Positions 1-10,436 of a stretch of 64,000 nucleotides of DNA are shown here, one piece after another. Location: assembly GCA_016586335.1 (NCBI GenBank), contig BLYE01000004.1:1-64000 (forward strand), given 5' to 3'. Below the pieces are notes generated by a model that worked only from the letters and a program-made list of their open reading frames with translations, did not search any database and had not been told where the DNA came from. Every line of letters begins with the position of its first letter. The stretch's first letter is position 1. Both the position numbers and the translations under genes were made by a program. The stretch is from Nitzschia putrida (taxonomy: Eukaryota > Bacillariophyta > Bacillariophyceae > Bacillariales > Bacillariaceae).

Positions 1-1029
1 ACCAAGGCTGTCAGCAGTTCCTTGGTACCAACCATTACGTGCACAAGCTCCAACGTCTTGCAGACTATTTTGCAAGCTTCCAGCCAAATGGACCACAATC
101 TTCGGATTTTGTATGGTCCTGATACTTACATGGGGCAAAATTTGCAAACCCTCCTCTCTGTCCTTTTGGATTCTCCTGACTGGACGGATGAACGAATCAA
201 GGCAGAATTGCACCCAGACCATACGAAGGATTCGTTGCGAACCCTCCGTGATAACCTCTCAGTGTTCCCTCAAGGAAATTGCGTGGTCCATCACATGTTC
301 GGGGCCGAGGTTGTCACCACTGTCCGGGATCATTACTATGATGATTGCTACGTCACAGCCCACCTAGAGGTTCCTGGGGAAATGTTCCAGGTGGCAATGG
401 AGAAAAGCCTCAACGATGAGGGTGTTGTTGGGTCTACTGCGGATATTCTCAATTTTATTTCTAGAAAAGTCCAAGACGCAGCCAATAAGTCGACCTCTGA
501 GCAACGTCGTCTGCGCTTCATTTTGGGAACTGAGGCTGGCATGGTGACCGCTGTTGTTCAAGCTGTTCAAGACATTCTTGAGGCTACCTCAAGCAACGTT
601 GAGGCAGAGATCATTTTCCCTGTCAGTAACTCGGCTGTCATGAGTACTCAAGGCGAAGAAAACGCCCCACTTCCATTGGTTCCGGGGGCGAGTGGGCATG
701 AAGGGTGCTCAACGGCAGGCGGCTGTGCTACCTGTCCGTTCATGAAAATGAATGATTTGGACCGAGTATTTGACATTGTTGCAATGGTACAAGATTCCAA
801 GAATTCGTTGGCAAAGTCGAATGGAGCAACTCTTCAGCCTGGACAACCAGCTGGAACTCTTCCCTCTCTGCAATCTTTCTTGCCTCCAAACCGCTTGTAT
901 GGACAAACTATCAACGGACAAGATGCTACCAATCTGGGAACTGAAGCTATTTTGTACATGAGGTCATTTATGCAATCCAAGGCTTTGCCAAGCGATCTTA
1001 CTGAGAAGATCTCTGCTACTCTCCGGTAA
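1..1029 (+). CDS. nadA: Quinolinate synthase (NadA-type), C-terminal part; 5' end outside window
   Basis: The frame is open from base 1, so the start codon lies upstream; 342 codons are visible. Quinolinate synthase condenses iminoaspartate with dihydroxyacetone phosphate to quinolinate in de novo NAD synthesis, using an oxygen-sensitive [4Fe-4S] cluster. Visible family marks are the GPDTYMGQNL segment, the HLEVPGEM and GVVGST segments, the LGTEAGM segment, and the C-terminal GGCATCPFMKMN motif carrying a cluster cysteine. HLEVPGEM in place of the bacterial HPEC form matches the plant plastid enzyme, which is usually fused to an N-terminal SufE domain; that part would be outside the window. 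Location in the plastid is inferred from the plant enzyme. It converges on the next gene, 118 bp away. Confidence 0.93.
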   Translation, partial: TKAVSSSLVPTITCTSSNVLQTILQASSQMDHNLRILYGPDTYMGQNLQTLLSVLLDSPDWTDERIKAELHPDHTKDSLRTLRDNLSVFPQGNCVVHHMFGAEVVTTVRDHYYDDCYVTAHLEVPGEMFQVAMEKSLNDEGVVGSTADILNFISRKVQDAANKSTSEQRRLRFILGTEAGMVTAVVQAVQDILEATSSNVEAEIIFPVSNSAVMSTQGEENAPLPLVPGASGHEGCSTAGGCATCPFMKMNDLDRVFDIVAMVQDSKNSLAKSNGATLQPGQPAGTLPSLQSFLPPNRLYGQTINGQDATNLGTEAILYMRSFMQSKALPSDLTEKISATLR

Positions 1030-1147
1030 GAGTAATACCCGCACAATCGTTCAAGAAATCAGTTTGTAAATGTATTTATAATACAGCAATCATATCTATT
1101 GGTCTATGGATCTTGCGGTCGCATTGCTTGAGTACCCCAGGCAATGC

Positions 1148-2014
1148 TCAAATAGCGGTGAGACCGTATGCAATTGGCGCCCACTTGCGGAACTCCTGGG
1201 TAGCTTGACTGGGACCCATCACATTCCGGACGGGTGAAATCACGTAGTTGGGTTGTACTTTTCGGTCCACAAACTCGATCCAGCGAAAATGTTCGACATG
1301 TCCCCCGTATCTTCCTTGCTTAATATATTCATCAACAGACCGAACATGGACGTCAACATTCTGCTCACGGAACATGGATTCATACCGAGCCTTGATGCTT
1401 TCCAATTGCTCCAATGGCCAATCCTTCTTATTCCGTTGTTCGCAGTCCTGCACCAAGTCATCAATAAACATCTTGTACACTTCTTCCAACCCCTTCTCGT
1501 TCATAAGAGCCTCAACAGCAGGGAAGGGGAATTTGTTGAGATGGTGTTGCACCCGACCCCATTGGATGACATCTTGGACTGCGACACCAACGGGGAATTG
1601 CAAAGTGGCAAACGCTGTCTTGATACGTTGATGAGAAAGCTTGGAAACATCAAAAGGTGGAACATATTCTTTGTTTTCTTGGCGGTTGATGAATTCTAGC
1701 CAATGGTAGTCCTTTCCGAGGCAGTGACCTCGGCATACAGCGACGTCGACGTTCTGGGCAGAGAACTCCTTTTGAAATGGGAGAACCAAAGCCTGCATCT
1801 GTTCAATTTTCCAGCCACCCCAAATGGACCGGGCTTTCCTGCTTCGGTTGATTGCATTGACCATATTGTGGTAGACATCCAAGAGATGGTTTTGCTCCAG
1901 GAGTTTCTTTAGTCCAGTATTCCTCTCCTTGTTCAAATTGTTGAAGCGCTTCACTTGATCCAAATCCAAGGCAAAAACGCCGTTGGGAAGTTGAGAGTTG
2001 AAGTTGTTTTGCAT
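1148..2014 (-). CDS. Tandem duplicated-domain family, copy 1 (divergent, no CaaX box)
   Basis: This 288-residue protein is the divergent member of a four-copy same-strand cluster. I do not recognise the family. It shares the two-domain plan of its neighbours: a first unit ending in WLEFINRQ...YVPPFD, the linker FPVGVAVQDVIQWGR, and a second unit ending in HFRWIEFVDRKVQPNY. It lacks the His-rich N-terminus (ADSHHSHPKG in the others). It also lacks the C-terminal CaaX box, ending instead in a different tail (...KWAPIAYGLTAI). The ATG at 2014 is the only reasonable start. The loss of the box suggests a soluble paralogue, or that the box was gained by the other three copies. A 9-bp microsatellite lies upstream. 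Confidence 0.8.
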   Translation of the reverse strand: MQNNFNSQLPNGVFALDLDQVKRFNNLNKERNTGLKKLLEQNHLLDVYHNMVNAINRSRKARSIWGGWKIEQMQALVLPFQKEFSAQNVDVAVCRGHCLGKDYHWLEFINRQENKEYVPPFDVSKLSHQRIKTAFATLQFPVGVAVQDVIQWGRVQHHLNKFPFPAVEALMNEKGLEEVYKMFIDDLVQDCEQRNKKDWPLEQLESIKARYESMFREQNVDVHVRSVDEYIKQGRYGGHVEHFRWIEFVDRKVQPNYVISPVRNVMGPSQATQEFRKWAPIAYGLTAI

Positions 2015-2710
2015 GTTTAGTTTCTGTCTGTAGTTTGTTTACTTGTAGGCTTGGAATAGTCGTAAGTGTTTTTGTGATGGCTTCATGTACATCAAGATTG
2101 TGTTGCTGACACCAGGCCGAGTCTTGCGTGAACTTGGCGCGATGGGCGTAGGCAGTTTTGAGAACGAATTTGCAATGGATTGTTTTGATTACTTGGATTA
2201 CTTGGATTACTTTGACTACTTGGAGTTAGGATGTCTCTGATGTTGGGTGGGTATCCACAAACAACGATACCTGGTATGTATTCGAATCGTACGTATGTTA
2301 ACAAGTACTATTAATAATTCCTTCTTCTACCGCACAGAATATCCGGGAAGTTTTGCGAAGTTCCGGGACGAATCTTTGCGTACAAAATCTCGTGACCCTC
2401 TAATAACCACACGATGATTGCGACTCCGCGTTGGAAGTTTTATGAACAAACTAGAAATGATAGGAATAAGGCCAACGATGGCAGCTTGTCGAAAATCCCT
2501 GAATGGGTTGCGCATCAACCATGGAGGGGAGAAGACAAGAAAAATATGTTGTTTGTACATCAAATTGTTTAGCTTAGTATCAATAGAACTGAAGGTAGTA
2601 GTACTAGACTACTGGTGTCAGAACGTCTCGGAGCAAGCAATCAAATACCAAATCACAAAAAGACCACGATGCCTCTCCTTCATGCTGACTCGACGACTAT
2701 TGTGTACACC
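2015..2710. other. Intergenic, upstream of copy 1
   Basis: No gene is supported here. It holds the 5' region of copy 1, including a short imperfect 9-bp tandem repeat (unit TTGGATTAC, about four copies, 2185-2222), and the 3' region of copy 2. Confidence 0.6.
2185..2222. repeat. 9-bp microsatellite
   Basis: Imperfect tandem copies of TTGGATTAC lie about 170 bp upstream of the copy 1 start codon. Confidence 0.7.
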
Positions 2711-3553
2711 CTAACTGATGATGCACTTATCATCGGTCTCGTCCTTGGTGTTTCGTTGAGGGAAGTAGTTGGGTTGCACATCGCGGTCAACAAATTCCAC
2801 CCAACGGAAGTGCTCAATGTGATGCCCGAACTCACCGTGAGCAATGTACTCGTCGATAGTTCCGACGAAAACAACAACGTTCTTCTCCTCAAACTTGGGC
2901 TCATACTTGTCCCGGATTTCATAGAGCTTCTCCTTGGGCCATTGCTTCCAGTGACCCTCGCATTCCTTGATTACTTCCTCGACCAAGGCGTGGTACTCGT
3001 CCTCGAGCCCCTTCTTCTTCATCAACTCCTCGACAGGAGGAGGAGTCTTCTTGCTAATGTCGTATCGGGCACGTCCCCAGTGCTTGAGCTCCTCAACGGC
3101 GACTCCGTAGGGGAACTCAATGGTAGAGTAGGCAGTCTTGATGAATTGTCCAGAGCGGTTGGCGACATCGAATTGAGGAACGTATCCCTTGGCTTCTTCC
3201 ATGTCGATGAATTCCAACCAACGCTTGACGACGCTCTCAGATTGTCCCTTGCAAAGGACAACGTTGATGCCACCGGAGGCAAACTCGTCATGGAAAAGAT
3301 CGAGGATGTTGGAGAACTCAGCGTCCTTCCAGTGTCCGAACATGTTTCGGGTCTTTCCGCTGTGAACGATCTTGTCGACGAATCGGTCGTAAACAGGGCG
3401 AAGTCCCTTCTTGTCGAGGAGTTGAGCGAGGTCATGAGGAACCATGTCGCTGAGCTTCTTCTTACCGCGGTCGAGCTCCTCAACAATCACTCCCTTGGGG
3501 TGGTTGTGGTGGGAATCGGCAACTTCGGTGATGCTGGCGTCGACAATTGTCAT
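2711..3553 (-). CDS. Tandem duplicated-domain family, copy 2, CaaX protein
   Basis: The frame extends upstream to 3754, but I place the start at the ATG at 3553 (MTIVDASITEV) because copies 3 and 4 begin at the equivalent position; this gives 280 residues. Order: His-rich N-terminus (HHNHPKG, residues 15-21); a Lys-rich link; unit 1 (about 45-128, GL.PVYDRFVDKI ... RWLEFIDMEEAKGYVPQFD); a conserved linker with GVAVEELKHWGRARYD (150-165); unit 2 (about 176-268, GLEDEYHALVEEV ... RWVEFVDRDVQPNY); and an acidic tail ending DDKCIIS. C-I-I-S fits a CaaX box with terminal Ser, a farnesyltransferase-type substrate, so membrane anchoring is inferred. There is no signal peptide and no membrane span. 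The biochemical function is unknown. Confidence 0.85.
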   Translation of the reverse strand: MTIVDASITEVADSHHNHPKGVIVEELDRGKKKLSDMVPHDLAQLLDKKGLRPVYDRFVDKIVHSGKTRNMFGHWKDAEFSNILDLFHDEFASGGINVVLCKGQSESVVKRWLEFIDMEEAKGYVPQFDVANRSGQFIKTAYSTIEFPYGVAVEELKHWGRARYDISKKTPPPVEELMKKKGLEDEYHALVEEVIKECEGHWKQWPKEKLYEIRDKYEPKFEEKNVVVFVGTIDEYIAHGEFGHHIEHFRWVEFVDRDVQPNYFPQRNTKDETDDKCIIS

Positions 3554-5253
3554 TTTGGTAGTTTGTTTTTGTGGAGATTCGGGGTTTGTAGAATCTGTTT
3601 TTGTGAGCAAAATTGTTTTGGGTGATGGGCGGATGACTTTCAAGCAGGGTTCCGCTACTATGAAATTTCGCGAACTCGACGGACTTTTTGCGACGTGTCC
3701 TTCCGAATGAGAACCTCGCAGGGTAGAATTGTGCGTGGCCCACTTGCCCACCACCAGAAACGCGTGCGTAACCTACCAGTCCCAATTCGTGGTTCAAGTC
3801 GCACCAGGAATTCTCGTCCACTTTTTCCCTACGTAAATAGCACTCATGCCCGACCATCGATTCTCACCGACGTCATCAAAAGAAAATCGCTGCAACTTCT
3901 GACAGAGGCCACGACGCTCATTTTCTGAAGGAGTAGAAACAAGAAGAGTTGCTGACCTCTCCTCTTTTGTCGACGTCTGCTCCTGCCCTTGTTTGGTTTG
4001 CACAATGGCGGAAAAACCCTGCACATCGATATCGGCGGCACCTCTTACCACCATTTTTGGTCCGGTAGTACCAAATTTAATTGATGGGCCTCATGTGTCT
4101 CATTTATCATGATTTGAATCGCGATGCAGAAGAGTGGGACATGGAGGTATCTTTACTAGGGATCTCGACCAATGGTAAGGCTGCAATCAACCGACGAGTT
4201 CTTCCTGGATGATCTTTTTGACGCGACGCCCCGTAGCTCTGCTGTTGTTGCGCTCTTGTCATTTTGCCATGAGGTTCCGGAGAATCGCGTTGTCGGAAGC
4301 TTGTCGGTCAGCTTGTGATGGCACTCTTGGTACTCTTGCGAAGCAGGGTTGGTTCATTTTCACCGGCGGCTATGCAGTATTGTCGTACAACATTTATTTC
4401 ACATCCGCCCTCGATCCTTTCGGCTGTCCTTGCAACAACAACATGTGAACGGTTGGTATCGTTGTCGAGCACCTTGCTGTAAAACTCTGAACCAATAACA
4501 CAATTGTGCTGGTAGTGGCTTCCTGTTGGGCCATTCGGCTGCTTGGCAACTACTACCGGTAGTGCGTTAGTACTACTAACTCTATCGTTAGTACAAGCAT
4601 ACAAAGAGACGCCAGGCCCCGTAACGAGAACGACGAACTGTCATCTTGCCCATGTCTTCGCAAGCACATGGCTCGGAAGGGATCGTGATCATCTAACGAA
4701 TAGGGCATTGCCACAACAACAACACTAGATACATGCCATACATTCCGACGGACACTGAACCCACAAATCCGTTTCATAATGACCTCGTCACGATCATCAT
4801 TTTGTCGAATGAATGATTCCTCAGTAAAATGGGAGCAAGTGGAGTTTTATCATTGAAGAAATAATGCAAGGGCAACAGCTTTCCATCAGCATGAGACGTT
4901 GACATTGGAAATTCGTTCTCAACAAGCTTATTGGCTAGCCAAAACCAAGCCACCAAATGAACCTTGCATCAATATAAACCAATCTGCCTTGGGATCATTG
5001 GAAGACCACATCAACAGTTCCGAGCCACCGCTCATCTGATACCGGCGCATTATCATTGTTGACGATACAAGCCTTGTCTACGGAGGCATTTGAGATAGTA
5101 TTGGGCATACGACAACACTATTACTGAAGATTATTTACGCAGGTGCCACATGTTGTGTCAACTGAGAGTGGACAGCCTATGCAGAAGCTCATTAGGGTTC
5201 ATTGCCTACACACACAAGTGACTCGCAGCCGACGCAACCATTGGGAAAACACT
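3554..5253. other. Intergenic, 1.7 kb between copies 2 and 3
   Basis: No coding region is supported. Around 4555-4600 there are short AGTACTA / TAGTAC-type inverted motifs of the kind recurring in other intergenic parts of this window. Short open frames here have no recognisable protein features. Confidence 0.5.
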
Positions 5254-6099
5254 TTAGCTGATGACGCACTTATCATCAGTCTCGTCGGTGGTGTTACGTT
5301 GAGGGTAGTAGTTGGGTTGTTGATCACGGTCAACGAACTCAATCCAACGGAAGTGCTCGACGTGGTGTCCGAACTCTCCGTGAGGGATATCTTCATCGAT
5401 GATTCCGACGAAAATGACAACGTTCTTCTCCTCGAACTTAGGCTCGTATTTGTCACGGATCTTGAAGAGGACCTCCTTAGGCCATTGCTTCCAGTGGCCC
5501 TCGCACTCCTTCATGACCTCATCGACCAAGGCGTGGTACTCAGCCTCAAGTCCCTTGGCCTCCATCATTTGTTGGACAGCAGGAGGGGTCTTCTTGCTGA
5601 GGTCGTATCGGGCACGTCCCCAATGCTTAAGTTCCTCAACAGCGACTCCGTAAGGGAATTCGATGTGGGTGTAGGCGGTCTTGATGTGTTGTCCGGAGCG
5701 CTTGGCGACATCGAATTGAGGAACGTATCCCTTGGCATCTTCCATGTCGATGAATTCCAACCAACGCTTGACAACGTGGTTGTCGGAGGTGGCGGAGCAA
5801 AGGACGAGGTCGATTCCTCCGGCGGCAAATTCTTGATGGAACATATCGACAATGTTCTCGAATTCGGCATCCTTCCAGTGTCCGAAAATGTTTCGGGTCT
5901 TTCCGCTGTGGATGATGTGGTCAACAAAGCGGTCGTAAACTCCGCGGAGTCCCCTCTTCTCAAGCATGGCAGCTAGGTCAGAGGGAACAACCTCGGAAAG
6001 CTTCTTCTTACCGCGGTCGAGCTCCTCGATAACAACTCCCTTGGGGTGGCTGTGGTGCGAGTCAGCAGTCTCGGTCCTGGTTACGTCCTCGATGGCCAT
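5254..6099 (-). CDS. Tandem duplicated-domain family, copy 3, CaaX protein
   Basis: This 281-residue member starts MAIEDVTRTE and carries the same His-rich N-terminus (SHHSHPKG). The first domain unit contains VYDRFVDHIIHSGKTRN and RWLEFIDMEDAKGYVPQFD. The linker has GVAVEELKHWGRARYD. The second unit contains EYHALVDEVMKECEGHWKQW and RWIEFVDRDQQPNYYPQRN. It ends in DDKCVIS, a CaaX box predicted to be prenylated. Copies 2, 3 and 4 are far more alike than any is to copy 1, especially in the linker and second unit, which suggests recent duplication or conversion. The function is not recognised; a cytosolic, membrane-tethered protein is inferred from the box and the absence of a signal peptide. 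Confidence 0.86.
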   Translation of the reverse strand: MAIEDVTRTETADSHHSHPKGVVIEELDRGKKKLSEVVPSDLAAMLEKRGLRGVYDRFVDHIIHSGKTRNIFGHWKDAEFENIVDMFHQEFAAGGIDLVLCSATSDNHVVKRWLEFIDMEDAKGYVPQFDVAKRSGQHIKTAYTHIEFPYGVAVEELKHWGRARYDLSKKTPPAVQQMMEAKGLEAEYHALVDEVMKECEGHWKQWPKEVLFKIRDKYEPKFEEKNVVIFVGIIDEDIPHGEFGHHVEHFRWIEFVDRDQQPNYYPQRNTTDETDDKCVIS

Positions 6100-7545
6100 G
6101 ATGTAGATTCAGTCGAAAGATTAGACTTCCTTTTTTTATGAAAATATTCAAGGTGAAAATCCGCCACCCCGTCTTCGCTTGACACTGACATGGCTTTCTG
6201 CGCTCACATTTTCAGTGGTGTATGGTCACCTTGCGGTGGATCGCATTGACGCCAAAGATACTTAGAGACCAGAAAGACAGGACTCCCACTCAGACATAGG
6301 GGCGTTTAGTGAACGAATTCACGTGTCAAGAAATAAGTGGGCCCCATGACAGAGGCATTCGCGTTGTAACGAGAACCCAAAAAGGGAACCACCATGAACG
6401 TGCTAATCGGTATCCGCTGTTGGAATTAGATCGGCATGTTGTAGGGCAAAATATTATGTTGTAGTAGTAAATGGTTGACAATGGTAGCCTCAGTTTTCTT
6501 CACTTTTTTCTGACTCCATTCATGTTGGCCAAACAGAGGGGTGTCAAACCATGAGTCAATGCCCTTCATAACTTCGAAAGCATAAGCGGAGCAGCCACTG
6601 CCTCTTTCCATTTTCGCAAGCTACAACTACAAACTGGCAGGTTGTCAAGTATTTTGGCTTTCTTGAAAGGAAATTTGCCGTTTACCCTATGAGGTAGTGA
6701 GTTAGTCTCGTTGGAACTTCAGCCAACAAATCAAGGACCCCATGGTCGGTTTCGAGTTCAAAACACAGGATGATGGATGATGGTTCCATTGACACTAGAT
6801 TGAGATCCACGACTCAAAGGATTTGCCAATTTGGCCTCATTTTTTTGTTGTCGTCGTGGCCAAATCAATTGGCAGTCAACTTCGTGTTGAAAGCAATACA
6901 ACGCTCAACCGAATGGAACCAACACCTCTACCCCATACAGCAATACGCTGCTTTCTTCGGCGAGAATTCCGCCTAGGCTGTCATGCAATTACTGCAACCA
7001 TTGTTTGGCTATACGTCTTCTTTGAAATTGAATCTTCCGAGAGAGGTGCTATTACATTGCAATTCTCTCATTTGGGTTTACGTTGAAAAATTCACCGATT
7101 GAGGGATACCACGCAATGAAAGAGTCTGAGGAACTCTCGACAAGGCCGACACCTGCGGCACAAAATTGATTTCCTGACAATTCCGGTTTTAAGATGATGG
7201 AAATATTTACCTCTTCGAAATGATGAGTAGCTTGGAAGAATAGGAAATAAAATTTAGCTAGAGCATCCTAAATACCACTCAATCAGCAGCCATAGACAAT
7301 GGTTTGGAGTCTACGTCGCTTGATGGCCCTCCGATTTCTTGGCCTATGCACGGATGGCGACGTTTTGGGATTGTGAATTAATTGTTGGTTGCATGGATAG
7401 TCCAATGAGTTTCCGGAAAGCGTAAAAATATATTCAGTATGCAAGAGAAGATTAATTTATTCCAATGTAGAATCTAGCACCATAAAATGTGTAAGCACAC
7501 AGCGGCCTCGTCAATCCATCACTCATCGCTCGTCGATATCCAGAA
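6100..7545. other. Intergenic, 1.4 kb between copies 3 and 4
   Basis: I see no supported gene, RNA or repeat in this stretch; it includes the 5' region of copy 3. Confidence 0.5.
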
Positions 7546-8388
7546 TTAACTGATGACGCACTTGTCGTCAGATTCATCCTTGGTATTTCTTTGTGGGTAG
7601 TAGTTTGGCTGTTCATCGCGATCAACGAACTCAATCCAGCGGAAGTGTTCGATATGGCCACCAAACTCTCCATGGGAAATGTACTCATCAATGGTCCCGA
7701 TGAAGATGACAACATTCTTTTCCTCAAACTTTGGCTCGTACTTGTTCCTGATGTTGATAAGAACCTCCTTTGGCCAGTCCTTCCAGTGGCCCTCACATTC
7801 CCTGATGACTTCATCGACCAAGGCGTGGTATTCGTCCTCGAGCCCCTTCTTCTTCATCATCTCCTCGACCATAGGGGGGGTCTTCTTGCTAATGTCATAC
7901 CGAGCACGTCCCCAGTGCTTGAGTTCCTCGACGGCGACTCCGTAAGGAAATTCAATGGTGGAGTAGGCTGTCTTGATGTGTTGGCCCGATAGGTGCTGGA
8001 CATCGAATTGTGGGACGTATCCCTTGGCCTCTTCAAGGTCGATAAATTCCAACCATCGCTTGACGACCTTGTCGGATTGCCCCTTGCACAAAACTACATT
8101 GACACCTCCTGCAGTAAACTCATGGTGGAACAAATCAAGAATGGTAACAAATTCAGCATCCTTCCAGTGTCCGAACATGTTTCGGGTCTTTCCACTGTGT
8201 ACAATCTTGTCCACAAAGCGGTCATACACCGATCGCAGCCCTTTCTTTTCAAGGAGGGCAGCGAGGTCGGCGGGAACGACATCACTCAACTTCTTCTTGC
8301 CTCCATCGAGTTCTTCCACAATGACACCCTTGGGGTGGCTGTGATGAGAGTCAGCGACTTCTGTTTTCGTGGCGTCTTCGATAGTCAT
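7546..8388 (-). CDS. Tandem duplicated-domain family, copy 4, CaaX protein
   Basis: This 280-residue member begins MTIEDATKTEVADSHHSHPKG and is closest to copy 2 (for example EELMKKKGLEDEYHALV in copy 2 against EEMMKKKGLEDEYHALV here). It has the same two repeated units, each ending in a RW(L/I)EF(I/V)D signature, and the same linker GVAVEELKHWGRARYD. It ends DDKCVIS, a CaaX box with Ser at the last position. It is the 5'-most copy in the direction of transcription. Each copy has its own upstream intergenic region of 0.7-2 kb, so separate promoters are likely rather than a polycistron. Function unknown. Confidence 0.86.
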   Translation of the reverse strand: MTIEDATKTEVADSHHSHPKGVIVEELDGGKKKLSDVVPADLAALLEKKGLRSVYDRFVDKIVHSGKTRNMFGHWKDAEFVTILDLFHHEFTAGGVNVVLCKGQSDKVVKRWLEFIDLEEAKGYVPQFDVQHLSGQHIKTAYSTIEFPYGVAVEELKHWGRARYDISKKTPPMVEEMMKKKGLEDEYHALVDEVIRECEGHWKDWPKEVLINIRNKYEPKFEEKNVVIFIGTIDEYISHGEFGGHIEHFRWIEFVDRDEQPNYYPQRNTKDESDDKCVIS

Positions 8389-9768
8389 GGTAACTACGGT
8401 AGCTAGGGTTCTGGTTTAGAAAAAAGTTAGTTTTTGGAGCACAGATCTCAACAAAATATTTGGCGCTAACCCCCAGCCGCGATCTTTGTAGATGGGGATT
8501 TGCGAACGCCAAAATCTTCGCCCGGGTGTCAGTGATCAGGATGGCTCTGAATTTCATCCATGACTGGACTGAATTTTGGTCGCCTGTGGCCGACATATCT
8601 TGACACCTTCCAGCTTCAACCCGCTAGAACATTGACACCAATCAGAGCAACAACTCAGAAATTGCATTAAGTCTGCCAAAAAGAATAATGAAGGATGGAA
8701 ACGCGCTTGATTCTGTCATGTTCGATTTCCAAAAGGCGGCTTCTTGGCGTTGCCTTAGTATCACCAGTCTAGGCTAGATCTACGGCTAGTAGTGGTGGGG
8801 TGAGACCGGGTTGAGACCACCATGAAGAACCAGGTACGGGTCACGAAACAAGAAGTTGATGATCGCCTTGAGAAGCGGAAGAGACCGGTCCATTGGCAAT
8901 CACCGATGGGTCATGCATCATACATCACGAATCAGCGACTAATGACGAAAAACTTGTAACAGGATATGTGTTTTGAAACCACGGCAGCTGCTGTCCTGTT
9001 GATGGCTTGGAAAAACAACTATCAACCCAACGACAACGCCTGTTAGGTACACTGAAAATGTTTCCACTCCATACTCTGAAACTGGTGCGAGTAGTCTGTC
9101 ACTTAGAAAGCTCTGGCTTGGTGCCGCGTGTTTGTCTCTGAGTTGGGGTCGACAGCCAGCTAACAAAGAATCCTCACGTATGGCTGATCGATTTTTCCCA
9201 TGGCCATGGTGGCTTTGCTCAAATATTTTGAGTCAATCGGCTGTTTAGTTCAGCTCTAGTTGTTCCGAAATTCCGCACGACGATCATTCAGTCGAACGAC
9301 GACAAAGTGTGATGAATTGGTTTTGAGGAATACTGTCAAAATTGGCTATAAATCGAAAGGAACATGGCAACAATAGAAATACTCAGTGGCCATGATTTTC
9401 AGCATGAATTTTTGGTCGAAGGACCATGTCGTCCCAATTGTCGAAACCGAGGCATTTTGAGCTCGTATAAAATGGAGGAGCAACGCGGCGATATGCTAGA
9501 TGCAACAGAACTTGATCAAACAGTGCAGTGCAGTGTATTGCAGGTATATTTCAAGTGTATGCTGTGCACAACATGAACGATGTTACTACGCTGTGGCCAT
9601 TTTTGGATGCCTACGACGAGAGTGTCGAGAATGTGACGGACTGTTTGTGAAATGAATGCAAGCAGGTGCATTCAACATTTGCATCAATTGTCCCATGAGG
9701 AAAATCACGCATAAAAATATCTACAGCCAAAAGGGTGGACTCATGGAATAATTTTCCCAGTTGGCGAT

Positions 9769-9788
9769 GGGTCGGTCGGTCGGTCGGT
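9769..9788. repeat. GGTC tetranucleotide run
   Basis: About five tandem copies of the tetranucleotide GGTC (read as GTCG/TCGG in other registers), in non-coding DNA. Confidence 0.75.
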
Positions 9789-10403
9789 CAACTACATTGA
9801 ACTCCATAAAACTGAAAAGAATGTATCAGCGCGATTCTCAGATGTTTTGTCATTACATTTGTACCCGCAGCATCTACAGGCACTACTAGCTAGTACTACT
9901 AGTACAGTACTATAGAGAACTTTGTTGGACTACCCTGGCTCTATGCTGTGAGTGTGGTGGAGTAGGCATCATGGTCGTATTGGCACTGTTGTACGGTCGA
10001 GGACAGTTTATGCGGCGGACATTGTTGTGCTTGAGGATGTGTGCTTGAGGATGACCGTAGATGAAAGTAGGTATGCACCAACACATTGCAACAATGAGCA
10101 TGGCATAAGAAGGAACATGCCATTGGGAGAGGGAAGTCGGAGTAGTCTGGACGGAGTCTGGATTCAACGGTCGGTATCGTGGTCGCAGGGGACATCGTGG
10201 ACATGATCACCCACGCCAGGCAGGCAGCAACGCTCCCTTGCAGTGTATAACCGTGTACGTAGGTGTAGTACTCGAGCTACCGTACAACAGGGAGGAGACT
10301 CCCAAAGACTCGTGTCGCACGTCGTCGAATCCTTCTGAAGAGACTCCTCCTCGTCGTACCGTACCCTACTTCGGCGTAGCAAGGAGGCTACCAGGTACAC
10401 GAC

Positions 10404-10435
10404 GACAACGACAACAACAACAACAAAAACAGCAC
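10404..10435 (+). promoter_or_regulatory. CAA/GACAAC-rich 5' leader of the GDI gene
   Basis: The bases immediately before the GDI start codon are almost entirely ACG/ACA/CAA triplets, followed by CAGCACC directly before ATG. CAA-rich leaders are unstructured and can favour initiation. The role here is inferred. Confidence 0.4.
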
Positions 10436-10436
10436 C

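Larger units (their letters stand above)
8389..10436. other. Intergenic, 2 kb, including the GDI leader
   Basis: No protein gene is supported. It contains a GGTC tetranucleotide run (about 9770-9788), TAGTACTA-type inverted motifs near 9890-9912, and GTAC motifs from about 10255 into the leader of the next gene. A 70-codon ATG frame at 9364-9576 has no recognisable features. Confidence 0.5.

Noticed and set aside
2711..3754. N-terminal extension of family copy 2 up to 3754
   Set aside because: The extra 67 residues have no counterpart in copies 3 and 4, which start at the position equivalent to 3553; the extension reads like a leader.
6700..6760. Possible tRNA B-box (GGTTTCGAGTTCA-like string)
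   Set aside because: No matching acceptor stem, anticodon arm or A-box could be laid out around it.
9364..9576. 70-codon ATG frame in the long intergenic region
   Set aside because: No recognisable domain, no context support, and length within chance expectation.
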